A stretch of 64,000 nt of DNA from Pelomonas sp. Root405 (GCF_001425165.1 NZ_LMDU01000014.1:706827-770826), one strand, 5' to 3'; positions 43,179-55,166 are shown, numbered from the stretch's first letter. Notes: generated by a model from the letters alone, not told the origin. Numbers and translations: made by a program.

Positions 43179-45002
43179 TTAAGCGCGCGACGCACGCTTG
43201 CGTTCGTTTTCCGACAGGTGGCGTTTGCGGACCCGCACGCTCTTGGGCGTGATCTCGACCAGCTCGTCGTCGTCGATGAAGTCGACGCCGTACTCCAGCG
43301 TCAGCTCGATGGGCGGCGTGACCTTGATTGCGTCTTCCTTGCCGGAAACACGGAAGTTGGTCAGCTGCTTGGTGCGCGTCGCGTTGACGACCAGGTCGTT
43401 GTCGCGGTTGTGGATGCCGACGATCATGCCTTCGTACACCGGGTCGTTCGGCTTGACGAACATGCGGCCGCGGTCGTCCAGCTTGCCCAACGCGTAGGTG
43501 AAGATTTCGCCGTCGTCCATGGAGATCAGCACGCCGTTCTTGCGACCGCCGATCTCGCCCTTGTGCGCCTCGTAGCCGTCGAAGATCGACGAGATCAGGC
43601 CCGAGCCGCGCGTCAGGTTCATGAACTCGTTGCTGAAGCCGATCAGGCCACGGGCAGGGATGCGGTACTCCAGGCGCACACGGCCATGGCCGTCCGGCTC
43701 CATGTTGAGCATCTCGCCCTTGCGCAGGCCTAGCGCCTGCATGACGCCGCCCTGGTGGATTTCTTCCACGTCGGCTGTCACCAGCTCCATCGGCTCGTGC
43801 TTCTCGCCATCGACGTCCTTGAACATCACGCGCGGCTTGGACACGGCCAGCTCGTAGCCTTCGCGGCGCATGTTTTCCAGCAGGATGGTCAGGTGCAGTT
43901 CACCGCGGCCGCAGACCTCGAAGATACCGTCTTCGTCGGTCTCCTTCACGCGCAGGGCGACGTTGTGCTGCAGTTCCTTCTGCAGGCGGTCCCAGATCTG
44001 GCGGCTGGTAACGAACTTGCCTTCGCGGCCGGCCAGCGGGCTGGTGTTGACGCAGAAGTTCATCGTCAGCGTCGGCTCGTCGACCTTCAGCATCGGCAGC
44101 GGCGCCGGGTTGGCCGGGTCGGTCACGGTCACGCCGATGCCGATGTCCTCGATGCCGTTGATCAGCACGATCTCGCCGGGTCCGGCATCGGTGACCTGCA
44201 CGCGGTCCAGACCGTGGAAAGTCAGCACCTGGTTGATGCGGCCATTGACGCTCTTGCCGTCCGGGCCTTCCATGACGGCGACCTGCATGCCGGGCTTGAT
44301 GGTGCCCTGGCTGATGCGGCCCACGCCGATGCGGCCGACGAAGGTGGAAAAGTCGAGTGCCGAGATCTGCAGTTGCAACGGCGCAGTCGGGTCGCCGGAT
44401 TGCGGCGGCACATGCTTGAGGATGGTGTCGAACAGGGCCGACATGTCGGGGCCCCACTGCTCGCCAGGCGCGCCTTCGGTCAGCGACGTCCAGCCGTTGA
44501 TGCCCGAGGCGTAGACGACCGGGAAGTCAAGCTGCTCGTCGGTGGCGCCGAGCTTGTCGAACAGGTCGAAGGCGGCGTTGACGACGGCATCGGGCTTGGC
44601 GCCCGGCTTGTCGACCTTGTTGACCACGACGATGGGCTTGAGGCCCAGGGCCAGCGCCTTCTTGGTCACGAAGCGCGTCTGCGGCATCGGGCCTTCCTGG
44701 GCGTCGATCAGCAGCACGACGCCGTCGACCATCGACAGCGCGCGTTCGACTTCGCCGCCGAAGTCCGCGTGGCCGGGCGTGTCGACGATGTTGATGTGCG
44801 TGCCACCCCAGGACACGGCGCAGTTCTTGGCCAGGATGGTGATGCCGCGCTCGCGTTCGATGGCATTGCTGTCCATCACGGTGTCGACGACCTTTTCATG
44901 GTCGGCGAAGGTGCCGCTTTGACGCAGCAGCTGGTCCACCATGGTGGTTTTGCCATGGTCGACGTGGGCAATGATGGCAATGTTGCGGATCGGGGTGGTC
45001 AT
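43179..45002 (-). CDS. typA: translational GTPase TypA/BipA
   Basis: TypA/BipA is a ribosome-binding GTPase involved in 50S assembly and stress adaptation. The product is 607 residues. G1 is AHVDHGKTT (about 11-19), followed by [31 protein letters not shown], and the translation-factor domains 2, 3 and V. The C-terminal domain has [31 protein letters not shown] and [15 protein letters not shown]. It is 26 bases downstream of truB on the same strand, the end of the rimP-nusA-infB-rbfA-truB operon. Confidence 0.96.
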   Translation of the reverse strand: MTTPIRNIAIIAHVDHGKTTMVDQLLRQSGTFADHEKVVDTVMDSNAIERERGITILAKNCAVSWGGTHINIVDTPGHADFGGEVERALSMVDGVVLLIDAQEGPMPQTRFVTKKALALGLKPIVVVNKVDKPGAKPDAVVNAAFDLFDKLGATDEQLDFPVVYASGINGWTSLTEGAPGEQWGPDMSALFDTILKHVPPQSGDPTAPLQLQISALDFSTFVGRIGVGRISQGTIKPGMQVAVMEGPDGKSVNGRINQVLTFHGLDRVQVTDAGPGEIVLINGIEDIGIGVTVTDPANPAPLPMLKVDEPTLTMNFCVNTSPLAGREGKFVTSRQIWDRLQKELQHNVALRVKETDEDGIFEVCGRGELHLTILLENMRREGYELAVSKPRVMFKDVDGEKHEPMELVTADVEEIHQGGVMQALGLRKGEMLNMEPDGHGRVRLEYRIPARGLIGFSNEFMNLTRGSGLISSIFDGYEAHKGEIGGRKNGVLISMDDGEIFTYALGKLDDRGRMFVKPNDPVYEGMIVGIHNRDNDLVVNATRTKQLTNFRVSGKEDAIKVTPPIELTLEYGVDFIDDDELVEITPKSVRVRKRHLSENERKRASRA

Positions 45003-45028
45003 GGGACTTGCTTCTAAAAAAAACCGGT

Positions 45029-45988
45029 TCAGGCGGAGATCAAAGCCTGGACCTCCGGCGGGGTCAACAGGCGGTCGGCGATCAGCTCGCCAGAGGTGAT
45101 GTGGGCGCTGCCGAGGAAGGCGCGTGATTCGGGACCGTAGACACGCACGCGCTCGGCATCGGGCGCGTCGACGCGGCGGCGCAACCCGGAGAGGAAACGG
45201 GCCGCTTCGGGCGCGGGCAGGCGCAGCTCGGGCGCGTCAGCCAGCAAGCGGTCGGGTGAAGTGAGCAGCGCGGCGCGCTGGTCTTCGGGCAGGGCTTCGA
45301 GGGCGGCCAGCGTGATGCTGCCGTCCAGCGTCAGGCCACCCGATCCGGTGCGGCGCAGGGCTGCCAACGACGCACCGCAGCCGAGCGCTGAGCCAATGTC
45401 TTCCGCCAGCGTGCGGATATAGGTGCCTTTGGTGCAACGGACGTCGAGGGTCACGGTGCCAGCCTGCACGCCCACGATGTCGATGGCATGAATCGTCACG
45501 CGGCGGCTCTTGCGCTCGATCTCGATGCCGGCGCGCGCGTATTCGTACAGCGCCTTGCCTTCGTGCTTGAGCGCCGAATACATCGGCGGCATCTGGTCGA
45601 TCTCGCCGGTGAAGGCGGCGCAGGCGGCGCCGATCTGATCGGCGGTGATGCCGTCAACCTCGCGGCGCTCCAGCACCTCGCCCTCGGCATCGCCGGTAGT
45701 CGTGCGGATGCCCAGGGCCAGGGTGGCGAGATAACGCTTGTCGGCGTCCAGGCTGAGCTGGCTGAACTTGGTCGCCGCGCCGAAGCACAGCGGCAGCAGG
45801 CCGGTGGCCAGCGGGTCCAGCGTGCCGGTGTGGCCGGCCTTCTCGGCGCGCAGCAGCCACTTGGCTTTCTGCAACGCGTCGTTGCTCGACAAGCCCAGCG
45901 GCTTGTCGAGCAACAACACGCCGTGCAGCGGGCGGCGTTGGATACGGGGACGCGGCGGACGGGCCGCCACGGCGACGTCCTCAGTCAT
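45029..45988 (-). CDS. truB: tRNA pseudouridine(55) synthase TruB
   Basis: TruB makes pseudouridine 55 in the T-loop of tRNA. The 319-residue product has [25 protein letters not shown], the motif [20 protein letters not shown] with the catalytic Asp, and [16 protein letters not shown]. It starts at ATG 45988, 8 bases inside the end of rbfA. The C-terminal PUA-like part follows. Confidence 0.96.
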   Translation of the reverse strand: MTEDVAVAARPPRPRIQRRPLHGVLLLDKPLGLSSNDALQKAKWLLRAEKAGHTGTLDPLATGLLPLCFGAATKFSQLSLDADKRYLATLALGIRTTTGDAEGEVLERREVDGITADQIGAACAAFTGEIDQMPPMYSALKHEGKALYEYARAGIEIERKSRRVTIHAIDIVGVQAGTVTLDVRCTKGTYIRTLAEDIGSALGCGASLAALRRTGSGGLTLDGSITLAALEALPEDQRAALLTSPDRLLADAPELRLPAPEAARFLSGLRRRVDAPDAERVRVYGPESRAFLGSAHITSGELIADRLLTPPEVQALISA

Positions 45989-46361
45989 TCGGTTCCTCGT
46001 CCTCCAACGCGCGCGTCGCGTTGGCACGGTTGATCAGCGCGCTCATCTCAGCCGCGCGCTCGGTGGTGCGGTCGAACTGGAAATGCAGCGTCGGCACGGT
46101 GTGGATCTGCAGGCGCTTGAAAAGGCCGTTGCGCAGGAAACCGGCCGCCTCGTTCAACGCTTCCTGCGTCTCGACCGGGTCGCCGACCAGCACCGAGAAG
46201 AACACCTTGGCATGGACGTAGTCCGGCGTGACCTCGATCGCATTGATCGTGGCCATGCCGATGCGCGGATCCTTGAGCTCGCGGATCAGCTCCGCCAGAT
46301 CACGCTGGATCTGGTCGGCGACGCGAAAGCTGCGGTTGGGGATGGCGCGTTTGTGTCTCAT
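45981..46361 (-). CDS. rbfA: ribosome-binding factor A
   Basis: RbfA is a 30S maturation factor with a KH-like fold. The 126-residue product starts [35 protein letters not shown] and has [13 protein letters not shown] and [22 protein letters not shown], all typical. ATG 46361 gives the family N terminus. It overlaps truB by 8 bases. A strong hairpin (46422-46444) separates it from infB upstream. Confidence 0.95.
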   Translation of the reverse strand: MRHKRAIPNRSFRVADQIQRDLAELIRELKDPRIGMATINAIEVTPDYVHAKVFFSVLVGDPVETQEALNEAAGFLRNGLFKRLQIHTVPTLHFQFDRTTERAAEMSALINRANATRALEDEEPND

Positions 46362-46421
46362 GGTCGGTTTCCTGATCAGGCTGTCTGCGCGGTTCACGCG
46401 CGGCCAGCCAACAAAGGACAA

Positions 46422-46444
46422 ACCCCGCCCCATTCGGGCGGGGT
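46422..46444 (-). terminator. terminator-like hairpin between infB and rbfA
   Basis: ACCCCGCCC CATTC GGGCGGGGT is a perfect 9-bp stem with a 5-base loop. On the minus strand it is followed by TTGTCCTTTGTTGG. It lies inside what is normally one operon, so it may attenuate rbfA-truB-typA expression. Confidence 0.72.
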
Positions 46445-46472
46445 CTGCGGGGTAACCCGAAGGGGCTGGCGT

Positions 46473-49400
46473 TCAGAGCGTGCGGGCCACTTCCTTGATC
46501 TCGAAGAATTCGAGCTGATCACCTTCCTTGATGTCGCTGTAGTTCTTGAGCTTGATACCGCACTCGAAGCCTTCCTTGACTTCCTTGACGTCGTCCTTCT
46601 CGCGTCGCACCGAGTCCACCTCGCCCGTGTAGACGACGGTGTTCTCGCGCAGCAAGCGGAACTTGGCACCACGGCGGACGAGGCCGCTGGTGACCATGGA
46701 GCCGGCCACCGTGCCGATCTTGGAAGCAACGAAGACCACGCGGATCTCCGCCGTGCCGAGCGCTTCTTCGCGCTGCTCGGGCGCCAGCATGCCGGACATC
46801 GCCTTGGTCACGTCATCCACAGCGTCGTAAATGATGCTGTAGTAACGCAGATCGACGGCGTTACCTTCGGCCAGCTTGCGCGCACCGGCATCGGCACGCA
46901 CGTTGAAGCCGATGATGACGGCCTTGGACGCGATGGCGAGGTTGATGTCGCTCTCGCTGATGCCGCCGACCGCCGCGTGGACGATCTGCACCTTGACCTC
47001 GGCGTTGCTGAGCTTGAGCAGCGATGCGGCCAGCGCTTCCTGCGAACCTTGTACGTCGGACTTGATGATCAGCGGCAGCGTCTGCACGTCGCCGGCGCCC
47101 ATCTCGCTGAACATGTTCTCCAGCTTGGCGGCCTGCTGCTTGGCCAGCTTCACGTCGCGGTACTTGCCCGAACGGAAGGTGGCCACTTCGCGGGCACGGC
47201 GCTCGTCGCCCAGCACCATGAACTCGTCACCGGCTTGCGGCACTTCGGTCAGACCTTGAATCTCGACCGGGATGGACGGGCCAGCCTCGGTACAAGCCTT
47301 GCCGTCCTCGTCCAGCATGGCGCGCACGCGGCCGAAGGTGGAACCCGCCAGCACGACATCGCCGCGCTTGAGCGTGCCGCTCTGCACCAGCACCGTCGCG
47401 ACCGGGCCGCGGCCCTTGTCGAGCTTGGCTTCGATGACCAGGCCCTTGGCCATGGAGGCCACCGGCGCCTTCAGTTCCAGCACTTCAGCCTGCAGCAGCA
47501 CCTGCTCAAGCAGGTCGTCGATGCCCTGGCCGGTCTTGGAGGAGACACCGATGAAGGGTGCATCGCCACCGAATTCTTCAGGCACGACCTGCTCGGCCAC
47601 GAGCTCGCTCTTCACGCGCTCGACATTGGCATCGGGCTTGTCGATCTTGGTCATCGCGACCACGATCGGCACACCGGCAGCCTTGGCATGGTGGATGGCT
47701 TCCCGGGTCTGGGGCATCACGCCGTCGTCGGCTGCGCAAACGAGGATGACGATGTCCGTCGCCTTGGCGCCGCGAGCCCGCATGGCCGTGAAGGCCGCGT
47801 GACCCGGGGTGTCCAGGAAGGTGATCATGCCGCGCGGCGTGTCGACGTGATAAGCGCCGATGTGCTGCGTGATGCCGCCGGCTTCACCGGCAGCCACACG
47901 GGCACGACGGATGTAGTCCAGCAGCGAGGTCTTGCCGTGGTCGACGTGACCCATGACGGTGACGACCGGGGCGCGCGACAGCGACTCGTGCGATTGCTCG
48001 GTCGTGCCCTCTTCTTCGAGGAAGGCGTCCGGGTCATCGAGCTTGGCCGGGAAGGCTTTGTGGCCCATTTCCTCGACGAGGATCATGGCCGTTTCCTGGT
48101 CCAGCTGCTGATTGATGGTGACCATCTGGCCCAGCTTCATCATCTGCTTGATGACCTCGGCAGCCTTGACCGACATCTTGTGCGCGAGATCGGACACCGA
48201 GATGGTCTCCGGCACATGCACTTCCTGGATCTGCATCTCTACAGGCGCCTGGAAGTTGCCCTGGCCATTGCCACCACGGTCGTTGCCGCCACGGCGGCCG
48301 CCGGCCCCCCCGCGCGCCGGAGCACGCCAGTTGCCGCCGCCACCCGGGCGGTTCGCGCCGGCCGGGCCGGCACCGATGGTCTTGAGGCCACGCTTCTTGG
48401 CGGCGTCATCGGCCCAGCTGGACGACAGCTTTTCGGACTTGACTGACTTCTTGTCGCCCGGCTTGGCCGCCGTGCTGCCCGGGGCAGCTGGTGCGCCAGG
48501 GGCGCCGACCTTCTTGTGGATGGTGCCCTTGATGCCCGCAGCCGGTTCAGCCGGCTTGGGCTCTTCCTTCTTGGGCGCAACCATCACCTTCTTGGGCGCG
48601 TTCATCATCGCGCGGATGGCAGCGGCTTCCGACTCGGCGGCCTTGCGGCGGCGAGACAGGTCGTCCTGCTTCTGCTTCTCTTCGGCAGCAGCATCAACGG
48701 CCTTGACCACTCGCAGCGCTGGCTTGGGCGGCTCGACCGGCGCGACGGCAACCGCAGGCGCCGGCGCTTCCACCGGCGCAGCGGCGACCGGCTCGGGTGC
48801 GGGCGGCTCGACCGGTGCCGACTTGGCACGGCGGCTGGCTGCAGCCTTGTTGATTGCCGCGGCCTCGGCCGACGCGGCAGCCGAGCTGCGCTGACGGGCT
48901 TCGGCAACTTGCCCCGGCTTGGCAGCCTCGGCTTCGGCGGCGGCCTGCGCGGCAGCGGCTTGCGCAGCGGCCGCAGCAGCTTCCGCAGCGGCCTGCTCTT
49001 CGGCTCGGCGCGCCTCGGCGGCTTCGCGCGCGGCGCGCTCGCCGTCCTCGCGGGCTTTCACCTTGGCGGCCAGTTCCTCTTCCTGCAGACGCAGGGCCGC
49101 GGCCTGGGCTTGCGCCTCTTCCTCGCGGCGTGCCAGGTCGGCGTCATCCTGGCCATTGCTGGCCTCATCCGCGCCCGTCGCATCGTCACGCTTGATGAAG
49201 GTGCGCTTCTTGCGCACTTCGACCTGGATGGTGCGGGCCTTGCCGCTCGCATCGGCCTGCTTGATCTCGGTGGTCGACTTCTTGACGAGGGTGATCTTCT
49301 TGCGATCAGTGGCAGCAGTGCCATGCGAGGAGCGCAGGTGGTCGAGCAGGCGTTCCTTGTCGTTCTCGCTCAGCGAGTCATCAACGGAAGACTTCTTGAC

Positions 49401-49484
49401 GCCCGCGGCATGCAGCTGCTCCAGCAGCGTGCCCGCCGGCTTGCTCAGCTCAGCGGCGAATTGGGCGACGGTAGTCACGGCCAT
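46473..49484 (-). CDS. infB: translation initiation factor IF-2
   Basis: IF-2 brings initiator tRNA to the 30S subunit and promotes subunit joining. The product is 1003 residues, long for the family because of an extended Ala/Glu/Lys-rich N-terminal region (about 60-420) with low complexity. The IF2-N motif [16 protein letters not shown] is at the start. The G domain has G1 GHVDHGKTS at about residue 512, DTPGHAAF and TKIDKPDA; domains II-IV follow. ATG 49484 has AAGGA upstream; a TTG five codons earlier is not needed. Confidence 0.96.
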   Translation of the reverse strand: MAVTTVAQFAAELSKPAGTLLEQLHAAGVKKSSVDDSLSENDKERLLDHLRSSHGTAATDRKKITLVKKSTTEIKQADASGKARTIQVEVRKKRTFIKRDDATGADEASNGQDDADLARREEEAQAQAAALRLQEEELAAKVKAREDGERAAREAAEARRAEEQAAAEAAAAAAQAAAAQAAAEAEAAKPGQVAEARQRSSAAASAEAAAINKAAASRRAKSAPVEPPAPEPVAAAPVEAPAPAVAVAPVEPPKPALRVVKAVDAAAEEKQKQDDLSRRRKAAESEAAAIRAMMNAPKKVMVAPKKEEPKPAEPAAGIKGTIHKKVGAPGAPAAPGSTAAKPGDKKSVKSEKLSSSWADDAAKKRGLKTIGAGPAGANRPGGGGNWRAPARGGAGGRRGGNDRGGNGQGNFQAPVEMQIQEVHVPETISVSDLAHKMSVKAAEVIKQMMKLGQMVTINQQLDQETAMILVEEMGHKAFPAKLDDPDAFLEEEGTTEQSHESLSRAPVVTVMGHVDHGKTSLLDYIRRARVAAGEAGGITQHIGAYHVDTPRGMITFLDTPGHAAFTAMRARGAKATDIVILVCAADDGVMPQTREAIHHAKAAGVPIVVAMTKIDKPDANVERVKSELVAEQVVPEEFGGDAPFIGVSSKTGQGIDDLLEQVLLQAEVLELKAPVASMAKGLVIEAKLDKGRGPVATVLVQSGTLKRGDVVLAGSTFGRVRAMLDEDGKACTEAGPSIPVEIQGLTEVPQAGDEFMVLGDERRAREVATFRSGKYRDVKLAKQQAAKLENMFSEMGAGDVQTLPLIIKSDVQGSQEALAASLLKLSNAEVKVQIVHAAVGGISESDINLAIASKAVIIGFNVRADAGARKLAEGNAVDLRYYSIIYDAVDDVTKAMSGMLAPEQREEALGTAEIRVVFVASKIGTVAGSMVTSGLVRRGAKFRLLRENTVVYTGEVDSVRREKDDVKEVKEGFECGIKLKNYSDIKEGDQLEFFEIKEVARTL

Positions 49485-49530
49485 GTGGGGATCCTTCAAA
49501 TTACTTTTCGGTGCGGCGCGGCGTGGGTGA

Positions 49531-51009
49531 TCAGGCGTTGAACCAATGTTCGCGGGCCTTCATGATCAGCGCGCGCGCAGCGGCCTCGTCTTGTGCAGTC
49601 AGCTCGACCAGTTCGTCGACAGCGAGGTCGGCCAAGTCGTCACGGGTGTTGATGCCGCCTTCGGCCAGCTTGCTCAACAGCTCGGGTGTGACGCCTTCGA
49701 GATCGCGCAGGTCCTGCGAGACCTCCTCGACCTTCTCTTCGCGGGCGATCTCCATCGTCAGCAGCGCATCCTTGGCGCGGGTGCGCAACTCGTTGACGGT
49801 GTCCTCATCGAAGGCTTCAATCTCGAGCATTTCCTGCATCGGGACGTAGGCAACTTCTTCCAGGCTGGTGAAGCCCTCGGCGATCAGGATGTCGGCGACT
49901 TCGGCATCGACGTCGAGCTTCTCGACGAAGAGCTTGCGGACGCTCTCGGCCTCGACTTCATGCTTGGCGGCCGATTCCTCGGCCGACATGATGTTGATGC
50001 GCCAGCCGGTCAGCTCGGACGCCAGGCGCACGTTCTGCCCGCCGCGGCCGATGGCGATGGCGAGGTTTTCCTCGTCCACGACAACGTCCATGGCGTGGCG
50101 CTCTTCATCCACGACGATGGACTGTACGTTGGCCGGGGCCAGCGCGCCGATGACGAACTGGGCCGGATCCTCGCTCCACAACACGATGTCCACGCGCTCG
50201 CCGGCCAGCTCGGTGGTCACGCCGTTGACGCGCGAACCACGCACGCCGACGCAGGTGCCGATGGGGTCGACACGTCGGTCATGGCTGATGACGGCGATCT
50301 TGGCGCGGCTGCCGCTGTCGCGGGCGCAGCTCTTGATCTCCAGCAAACCTTGCTCGATTTCCGGCACCTCCTGCGCGAAGAGTTCCTTCATGAACTCGGG
50401 CGAGGAGCGCGACAGCATGATCTGCGGGCCGCGCTGGGTCGGGTCGACGCCGAGGATGACAGCACGGACGCGGTCGCCGGTGCGCAGGTTCTCTTTCGAG
50501 ATCATCTCGCTGCGCTTCAGGCGACCTTCGACGCGACCGCTTTCGACAATGATGTCGCCCTTGTCCAGGCGCTTGACGGTACCGACGAAGATCTTCTCGC
50601 CGCGCGACATGAAGTCGTTCAGCAACTGCTCGCGCTCGGCGTCTCGGATCTTTTGCAGGATGACTTGCTTGGCCGCCTGGGCACCGATGCGGCCGATAGT
50701 CAGGGACTCGACCGGCTCTTCAATGTGGTCGTCGACTTCGATGTCGGCAATCTGCTCTTGGGCCTCGAACAGCAGGATCTCGGCATCCGCGTTCTGCAGG
50801 CCAGCCTCATTGGGGACGACATGCCAGCGACGAAAGGTCTCGTACTCACCGGAGTCGCGATCCACGCTGACTCGGATGTCGGCCTCGGCGCCGTAAATCT
50901 TCTTGGTGGCCGAGGCCAGGGCGGCTTCGACCGCACCGAACACGACATCGCGCTCCACGCTCTTCTCGCGCGAGATCGCATCCACCAGCATCAACATTTC
51001 GCGGTTCAT
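49531..51009 (-). CDS. nusA: transcription termination/antitermination protein NusA
   Basis: NusA binds RNA polymerase and controls pausing, termination and antitermination. The 492-residue product has the N-terminal domain ([24 protein letters not shown]), an S1 domain ([26 protein letters not shown]), two KH domains ([14 protein letters not shown] and [19 protein letters not shown]) and a C-terminal acidic repeat region ([30 protein letters not shown]). It overlaps rimP by 4 bases and is 46 bases from infB. Confidence 0.96.
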   Translation of the reverse strand: MNREMLMLVDAISREKSVERDVVFGAVEAALASATKKIYGAEADIRVSVDRDSGEYETFRRWHVVPNEAGLQNADAEILLFEAQEQIADIEVDDHIEEPVESLTIGRIGAQAAKQVILQKIRDAEREQLLNDFMSRGEKIFVGTVKRLDKGDIIVESGRVEGRLKRSEMISKENLRTGDRVRAVILGVDPTQRGPQIMLSRSSPEFMKELFAQEVPEIEQGLLEIKSCARDSGSRAKIAVISHDRRVDPIGTCVGVRGSRVNGVTTELAGERVDIVLWSEDPAQFVIGALAPANVQSIVVDEERHAMDVVVDEENLAIAIGRGGQNVRLASELTGWRINIMSAEESAAKHEVEAESVRKLFVEKLDVDAEVADILIAEGFTSLEEVAYVPMQEMLEIEAFDEDTVNELRTRAKDALLTMEIAREEKVEEVSQDLRDLEGVTPELLSKLAEGGINTRDDLADLAVDELVELTAQDEAAARALIMKAREHWFNA

Positions 51010-51629
51010 TGCTTGAGACCTCCGTCAACCTTGTCTTGGCCGGGCGCCACCTCGGTGGGTTCGCCCGCTTGTTTGTTCGCTGCCGCTTTTTTCGGCTTGA
51101 TGACACCGCGCTGGCCGGGTTTGCGGTCGGGCGCGGGCGCCCCGCCGCGTCCCTGAAAACTGAAGGTCGGAACGAGGCGCGCCTCACGCACCTCGTCGAG
51201 CGTGAAATCGAGCGCCTGATCCGCCTGGCCGTCGTCGAACACCAGGCGCCAGGCCTGATCGCTCGCCGCCTGCGGCTGCGCACTGACGACGCCGCGGTAC
51301 TTCTTGCGGCCCTGGAAGGGTAATTTCAGCGTGATGTCGATTTCCTGACCCGCAAAACGCGCGTAATGCGCAGCGTTCTTCAGCGGCCGATCCAACCCGG
51401 GCGAGGACACTTCCAGCCGGCCATACTCCAGGCCCTCGACTTCCAGCACATACTGCAGCTGTCGCGTGACCTTCTCGCAATCGTCAACGTCAATCAATTC
51501 ACCGGCTTCGGCCTGCGCGGGCAGCTTGTCAATCGTCACGCGCAGCGTTCCGCCGGCACTGCGTTCGCAGTCCACGAGTTCGTAACCCAGACCGGTCACG
51601 GTTGTCTCTACAGCGGTTTGCCAACTCAT
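51006..51629 (-). CDS. rimP: ribosome maturation factor RimP
   Basis: RimP is a 30S maturation protein. The 207-residue product has the N-terminal domain ([29 protein letters not shown]), [49 protein letters not shown], which is the RimP signature, and a family-atypical basic tail ([21 protein letters not shown]). ATG 51629 gives the normal start; the frame remains open upstream without similarity. It is the first gene of the translation operon. Confidence 0.94.
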   Translation of the reverse strand: MSWQTAVETTVTGLGYELVDCERSAGGTLRVTIDKLPAQAEAGELIDVDDCEKVTRQLQYVLEVEGLEYGRLEVSSPGLDRPLKNAAHYARFAGQEIDITLKLPFQGRKKYRGVVSAQPQAASDQAWRLVFDDGQADQALDFTLDEVREARLVPTFSFQGRGGAPAPDRKPGQRGVIKPKKAAANKQAGEPTEVAPGQDKVDGGLKQ

Positions 51630-51893
51630 GCGGGAAAAGCGTTCCTGATCCGGGAAAAAGCAACGATTAGAAAAATCGAAAAAGCAAAAAAAATGGGCTG
51701 GATGAATCCGCCCACCTCGTTCATCAGAATCCGGCGCCAGGGGATATCGTCCAGCGCTCGCGAGGCCCGCTTTGCAGCCGACCCTCATTTCTAGTGAAGC
51801 TCGGATTGTACTGTGCAAGTCCCATGCCGGCAAGCCGGCGCCCTCGTCGCATGACAGAATCCAAGGCTGTTTGTGACCCCAAAGGAGACAAGA
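51630..51893. other. divergent intergenic region rimP/fabI with an A-rich tract
   Basis: 264 bases separate the two genes. The stretch 51651-51693 is strikingly A-rich for this genome (for example AAAAAATCGAAAAAGC-like runs) and would carry the promoter of the rimP operon on the minus strand, including a TCTAAT -10-like hexamer. A good -35 was not obvious. fabI has AAAGGAG at 51881-51887. Confidence 0.5.
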
Positions 51894-52676
51894 ATGGGCT
51901 TTCTCGCCGGCAAGCGGCTGCTGATCACGGGCGTGCTGTCCAACCGTTCCATCGCCTATGGCATTGCCCGTGCCTGCCACCGCGAAGGCGCCGAGCTGGC
52001 CTTCAGCTATCAGGGTGAACGCTTCAAGGAGCGCATCAGCGAGTTTGCTGCCGAGTTCGGTTCAAGCCTGATCTACGACTGCGACGTCACCAGCGACGAG
52101 CAGATGGAAGCTCTCTTCAATCAGCTCGGGGAGGTCTGGCCCGAGTTCGACGGCTTCGTTCATTCCATTGGCTTTGCACCGCGCGAGGCCATAGCGGGCG
52201 ATTTTCTCGAAGGCATGACGCGCGAGAACTTCCGCATCGCGCACGATATTTCGGCCTACAGCTTTCCCGCCATGGCCAAACTGGCTGCACCGCGGCTGCG
52301 CGCCGGCGCGGCACTGCTGACGTTGAGTTATCTGGGATCGCTGCGCATCGTGCCCAACTACAACACCATGGGACTGGCCAAGGCCAGCCTGGAGGCCAGC
52401 GTGCGCTATCTGGCACAAGCTCTCGGCCCCAAGGGCGTTCGTGTCAACGGCATCTCGGCGGGGCCGATCAAGACGCTGGCAGCCTCCGGCATCAAGGATT
52501 TCGGCAAGCTGCTGGGGCAATTTGCGGCTCAGGCCCCGATCCGTCGCAACGTCACCATTGACGACGTTGGCAATACCGCCGCCTTCCTGCTGTCAGATCT
52601 GGCCGCCGGCATCAGCGCCGAGATCACTTACGTGGACGGCGGCTTCAGCCACACGGCGATGGCAGCGGAGGCCTGA
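51894..52676 (+). CDS. fabI: enoyl-[acyl-carrier-protein] reductase (NADH)
   Basis: FabI catalyses the last step of each fatty-acid elongation cycle. The 260-residue product begins [40 protein letters not shown], a FabI-type dinucleotide-binding start. The catalytic YNTMGLAK (Tyr-X6-Lys) and [12 protein letters not shown] motifs are visible; the Tyr-X6-Lys spacing separates FabI from FabG. ATG 51894 is supported by AAAGGAG. It is convergent with the decarboxylase gene. Confidence 0.95.
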   Translation: MGFLAGKRLLITGVLSNRSIAYGIARACHREGAELAFSYQGERFKERISEFAAEFGSSLIYDCDVTSDEQMEALFNQLGEVWPEFDGFVHSIGFAPREAIAGDFLEGMTRENFRIAHDISAYSFPAMAKLAAPRLRAGAALLTLSYLGSLRIVPNYNTMGLAKASLEASVRYLAQALGPKGVRVNGISAGPIKTLAASGIKDFGKLLGQFAAQAPIRRNVTIDDVGNTAAFLLSDLAAGISAEITYVDGGFSHTAMAAEA

Positions 52677-52732
52677 AGGCGACAGGCGCGCGTCCGACCG
52701 CTCGGCAAGGAAACGGAGGCGACCGGGCCAAG

Positions 52733-52759
52733 CCGACGGCCACTGCAGTGGCGCGTCGG
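52733..52759. terminator. hairpin between convergent fabI and decarboxylase genes
   Basis: CCGACG-GCCACT...AGTGGC-CGTCGG gives a 12-bp stem interrupted by one bulged G (52753), centred on the palindrome GCCACTGCAGTGGC. No T-tract is present. It probably insulates the two converging transcripts. Confidence 0.5.
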
Positions 52760-52767
52760 GTGGCGCC

Positions 52768-55035
52768 TCAGGCTTTCACGCAGTCCACGTAGTAGTAGCC
52801 GCGACCGGTCTCTTCGTTGATCTCGTGCACGAGGCCGTGCACGTCCGTCGCGAAGCCAGGGAACTTGGCGTTGAAGTTGCGGGTGAACTTCAGGTAGTCC
52901 ACGATCTTCTTGTTGAAGCGCTCCCCCGGGATCAGCAAGGGAATGCCGGGCGGATAGGGCGTCAGCAACGAGGTCGTGATGCGGCCTTCCAGGTCGTCGA
53001 TGCCGACCCGCTCGGTCTTGCGCTGCGCGATGTGCGCATAGGCGTCCGTCGGTGTCATGGCTGGCTGCAGATTGGACAGGTACATGTCCGTCGTCAGCCG
53101 CGCAATATCGCCTTCGGCGTACGCCTGGTGGATGGCCAGGCACAGGTCGCGCAGGCCCATGCGCTCGTACTTCGGGAACTTGGCGCAGAACTCCGGCAGG
53201 ATGCGCCACAGCGGCGCATTCTTGTCGTAGTCATCCTTGAACTGCTGCAGTGCCGTCAGCAAAGTGTTCCAGCGACCCTTGGTGATGCCGATGGTGAACA
53301 TGATGAAGAAGGAGTAAAGCCCCGTCTTCTCGACAACGACACCATGTTCGACCAGGAATTTGGTGACAACCGACGCCGGAATGCCGTCCGCGGCGAAACG
53401 GCCCTCCATGTCAAGCCCCGGCGTGATGATCGTGGACTTGATCGGGTCCAGCATGTTGAAGCCTTCAGCCAGACCGCCGAAGCCGTGCCAGTCTTCATCG
53501 GCATGCAGCATCCAGTCGGCCGACACCGGCGTGTTGCCCTCCTCGACGCGAAGGAAGTCCGGCCCCCAGACCTTGAACCACCAGTCGTCGCCGTAGTCGC
53601 CCTCCACCTTGCGCATCGCGCGGCGGAAGTCCAGCGACTCGCGGATGCTTTCCTCGACCAGCGCCGTGCCGCCGGGCGGCTCCATCATGGCTGCGGCCAC
53701 GTCACAGCTCGCGATGATCGAGTACTGCGGCGATGTTGACGTGTGCATCAGATACGCCTCGTTGAAGAGGTGTTTGTCGAGCTTGACGCTTTGCGAGTCC
53801 TGCACGAGCACCTGCGAGGCCTGCGAAATCCCGGCCAGCAGCTTGTGCGTGGACTGGGTCGCATAGACCATGGCTTCCTTGGGACGCAAACGGTTCTTGC
53901 CCATGGCATGGAACTGGCCGTAGAAGTCGTGGAAGGCTGCATGCGGCAACCAGGCCTCGTCGAAGTGCAGCGTTGGGATGTAGCCGTCGAGCTTCTTCTT
54001 GATGGTCTCGGTGTTGTAGAGCACGCCGTCGTAGGTGCTTTGCGTCAGCGTCACGATGGCCGGCCGGACGGTTGCCGGGTCCACGTGCGCCAGCAGCGGA
54101 TTGGCCGCGATCTTGGCGCGGATGGCCTCCGGGCTGAACTCGCTCTCGGGGATGGGGCCGATGATGCCGTAGTGGTTGCGCGTCGGCGTCATGAAGACGG
54201 GGATGGCACCACACATGATGATGGCGTGCAGGTTGCTCTTGTGGCAGTTGCGGTCGATGACGACCACATCGCCCGGCGCCACGGTGTGGTGCCACACCAT
54301 CTTGTTGGATGTGGAGGTGCCGTTGGTGACGAAGAAGCAATGGTCGGCGTTGAAGATGCGCGCCGCGTTCTTCTCGCTGGCCGCGACCGGACCGGTGTGG
54401 TCCAGCAACTGACCAAGTTCCTCGACGGCGTTGCAGACGTCGGCGCGCAGCATGTTCTCGCCGAAGAACTGGTGGAACATCTGCCCGACCGGGCTCTTCA
54501 GGAACGCGACGCCGCCAGAGTGGCCGGGGCAATGCCAGGAGTAGGAACCGTCCTGCGCATAGTCCATCAGCGCCTTGAAGAAGGGCGGCGCCAGGCCGTC
54601 GAGGTAGCTCTTGGCCTCGCGGATGATGTGGCGCGCCACGAACTCCGGCGTGTCCTCGAACATGTGGATGAAGCCATGCAGTTCACGCAGCACGTCGTTA
54701 GGCAGATGCTGGCTGGTGCGCGTCTCGCCGTAGACGTAGATCGGGATATCCGGGTTCCGGTTGCGGATCTCCTGGATGAACTTGCGTAGGTTCAGCACGA
54801 CCGGGTCCATCTCGGGCCCAGCGGTGAACTCCTCGTCGTCGATGGACAGGATGAAAGCTGACGCTCGGCTTTGCTGCTGCGCGAACTGGGACAAATCGCC
54901 GTAGCTCGTCACCCCCAGGACTTCCATGCCCTCCTTCTGGATGGCCTCTGCCAACGCGCGGATGCCCAAGCCCGAGGTGTTCTCCGAGCGGTAATCCTCG
55001 TCAATGATGACGATGGGGAAGTGAAAACGGATCAT
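52768..55035 (-). CDS. Arg/Lys/Orn decarboxylase (PLP, class-III wing-domain type)
   Basis: This 755-residue enzyme resembles inducible lysine/arginine/ornithine decarboxylases. It has an N-terminal response-regulator-like wing domain (about 1-130: IVIIDEDYRSENTSGLGIRALAEAIQ), then the PLP core with PGHSGGVAFLKSPVGQMFHQFFG, DRNCHKSNLHA, FDEAWLPHAAF, and the Schiff-base lysine in YATQSTHKLLAG, and a C-terminal domain. Decarboxylation consumes protons and makes a polyamine such as cadaverine or agmatine. The substrate among the three cannot be told from sequence alone. No antiporter gene is adjacent. Confidence 0.93.
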   Translation of the reverse strand: MIRFHFPIVIIDEDYRSENTSGLGIRALAEAIQKEGMEVLGVTSYGDLSQFAQQQSRASAFILSIDDEEFTAGPEMDPVVLNLRKFIQEIRNRNPDIPIYVYGETRTSQHLPNDVLRELHGFIHMFEDTPEFVARHIIREAKSYLDGLAPPFFKALMDYAQDGSYSWHCPGHSGGVAFLKSPVGQMFHQFFGENMLRADVCNAVEELGQLLDHTGPVAASEKNAARIFNADHCFFVTNGTSTSNKMVWHHTVAPGDVVVIDRNCHKSNLHAIIMCGAIPVFMTPTRNHYGIIGPIPESEFSPEAIRAKIAANPLLAHVDPATVRPAIVTLTQSTYDGVLYNTETIKKKLDGYIPTLHFDEAWLPHAAFHDFYGQFHAMGKNRLRPKEAMVYATQSTHKLLAGISQASQVLVQDSQSVKLDKHLFNEAYLMHTSTSPQYSIIASCDVAAAMMEPPGGTALVEESIRESLDFRRAMRKVEGDYGDDWWFKVWGPDFLRVEEGNTPVSADWMLHADEDWHGFGGLAEGFNMLDPIKSTIITPGLDMEGRFAADGIPASVVTKFLVEHGVVVEKTGLYSFFIMFTIGITKGRWNTLLTALQQFKDDYDKNAPLWRILPEFCAKFPKYERMGLRDLCLAIHQAYAEGDIARLTTDMYLSNLQPAMTPTDAYAHIAQRKTERVGIDDLEGRITTSLLTPYPPGIPLLIPGERFNKKIVDYLKFTRNFNAKFPGFATDVHGLVHEINEETGRGYYYVDCVKA

Positions 55036-55166
55036 CGCGGACTCCAGCGGGCGAGCATCAAAAAACGAAGCGGCGAAGTGTAGGGCCGCAGCGTGTCCCA
55101 GCCATGTCCCCAGCCCCTTCTATGCCGTCTAAACTGGACTGATACCAAGACCATGGGGAGGCGAGG

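Noticed and set aside
45738-48446. 902-codon open frame antisense to truB, rbfA and infB
   Set aside because: Mirror of the strongly biased codon use of three certain genes; no domain pattern and no ribosome site.
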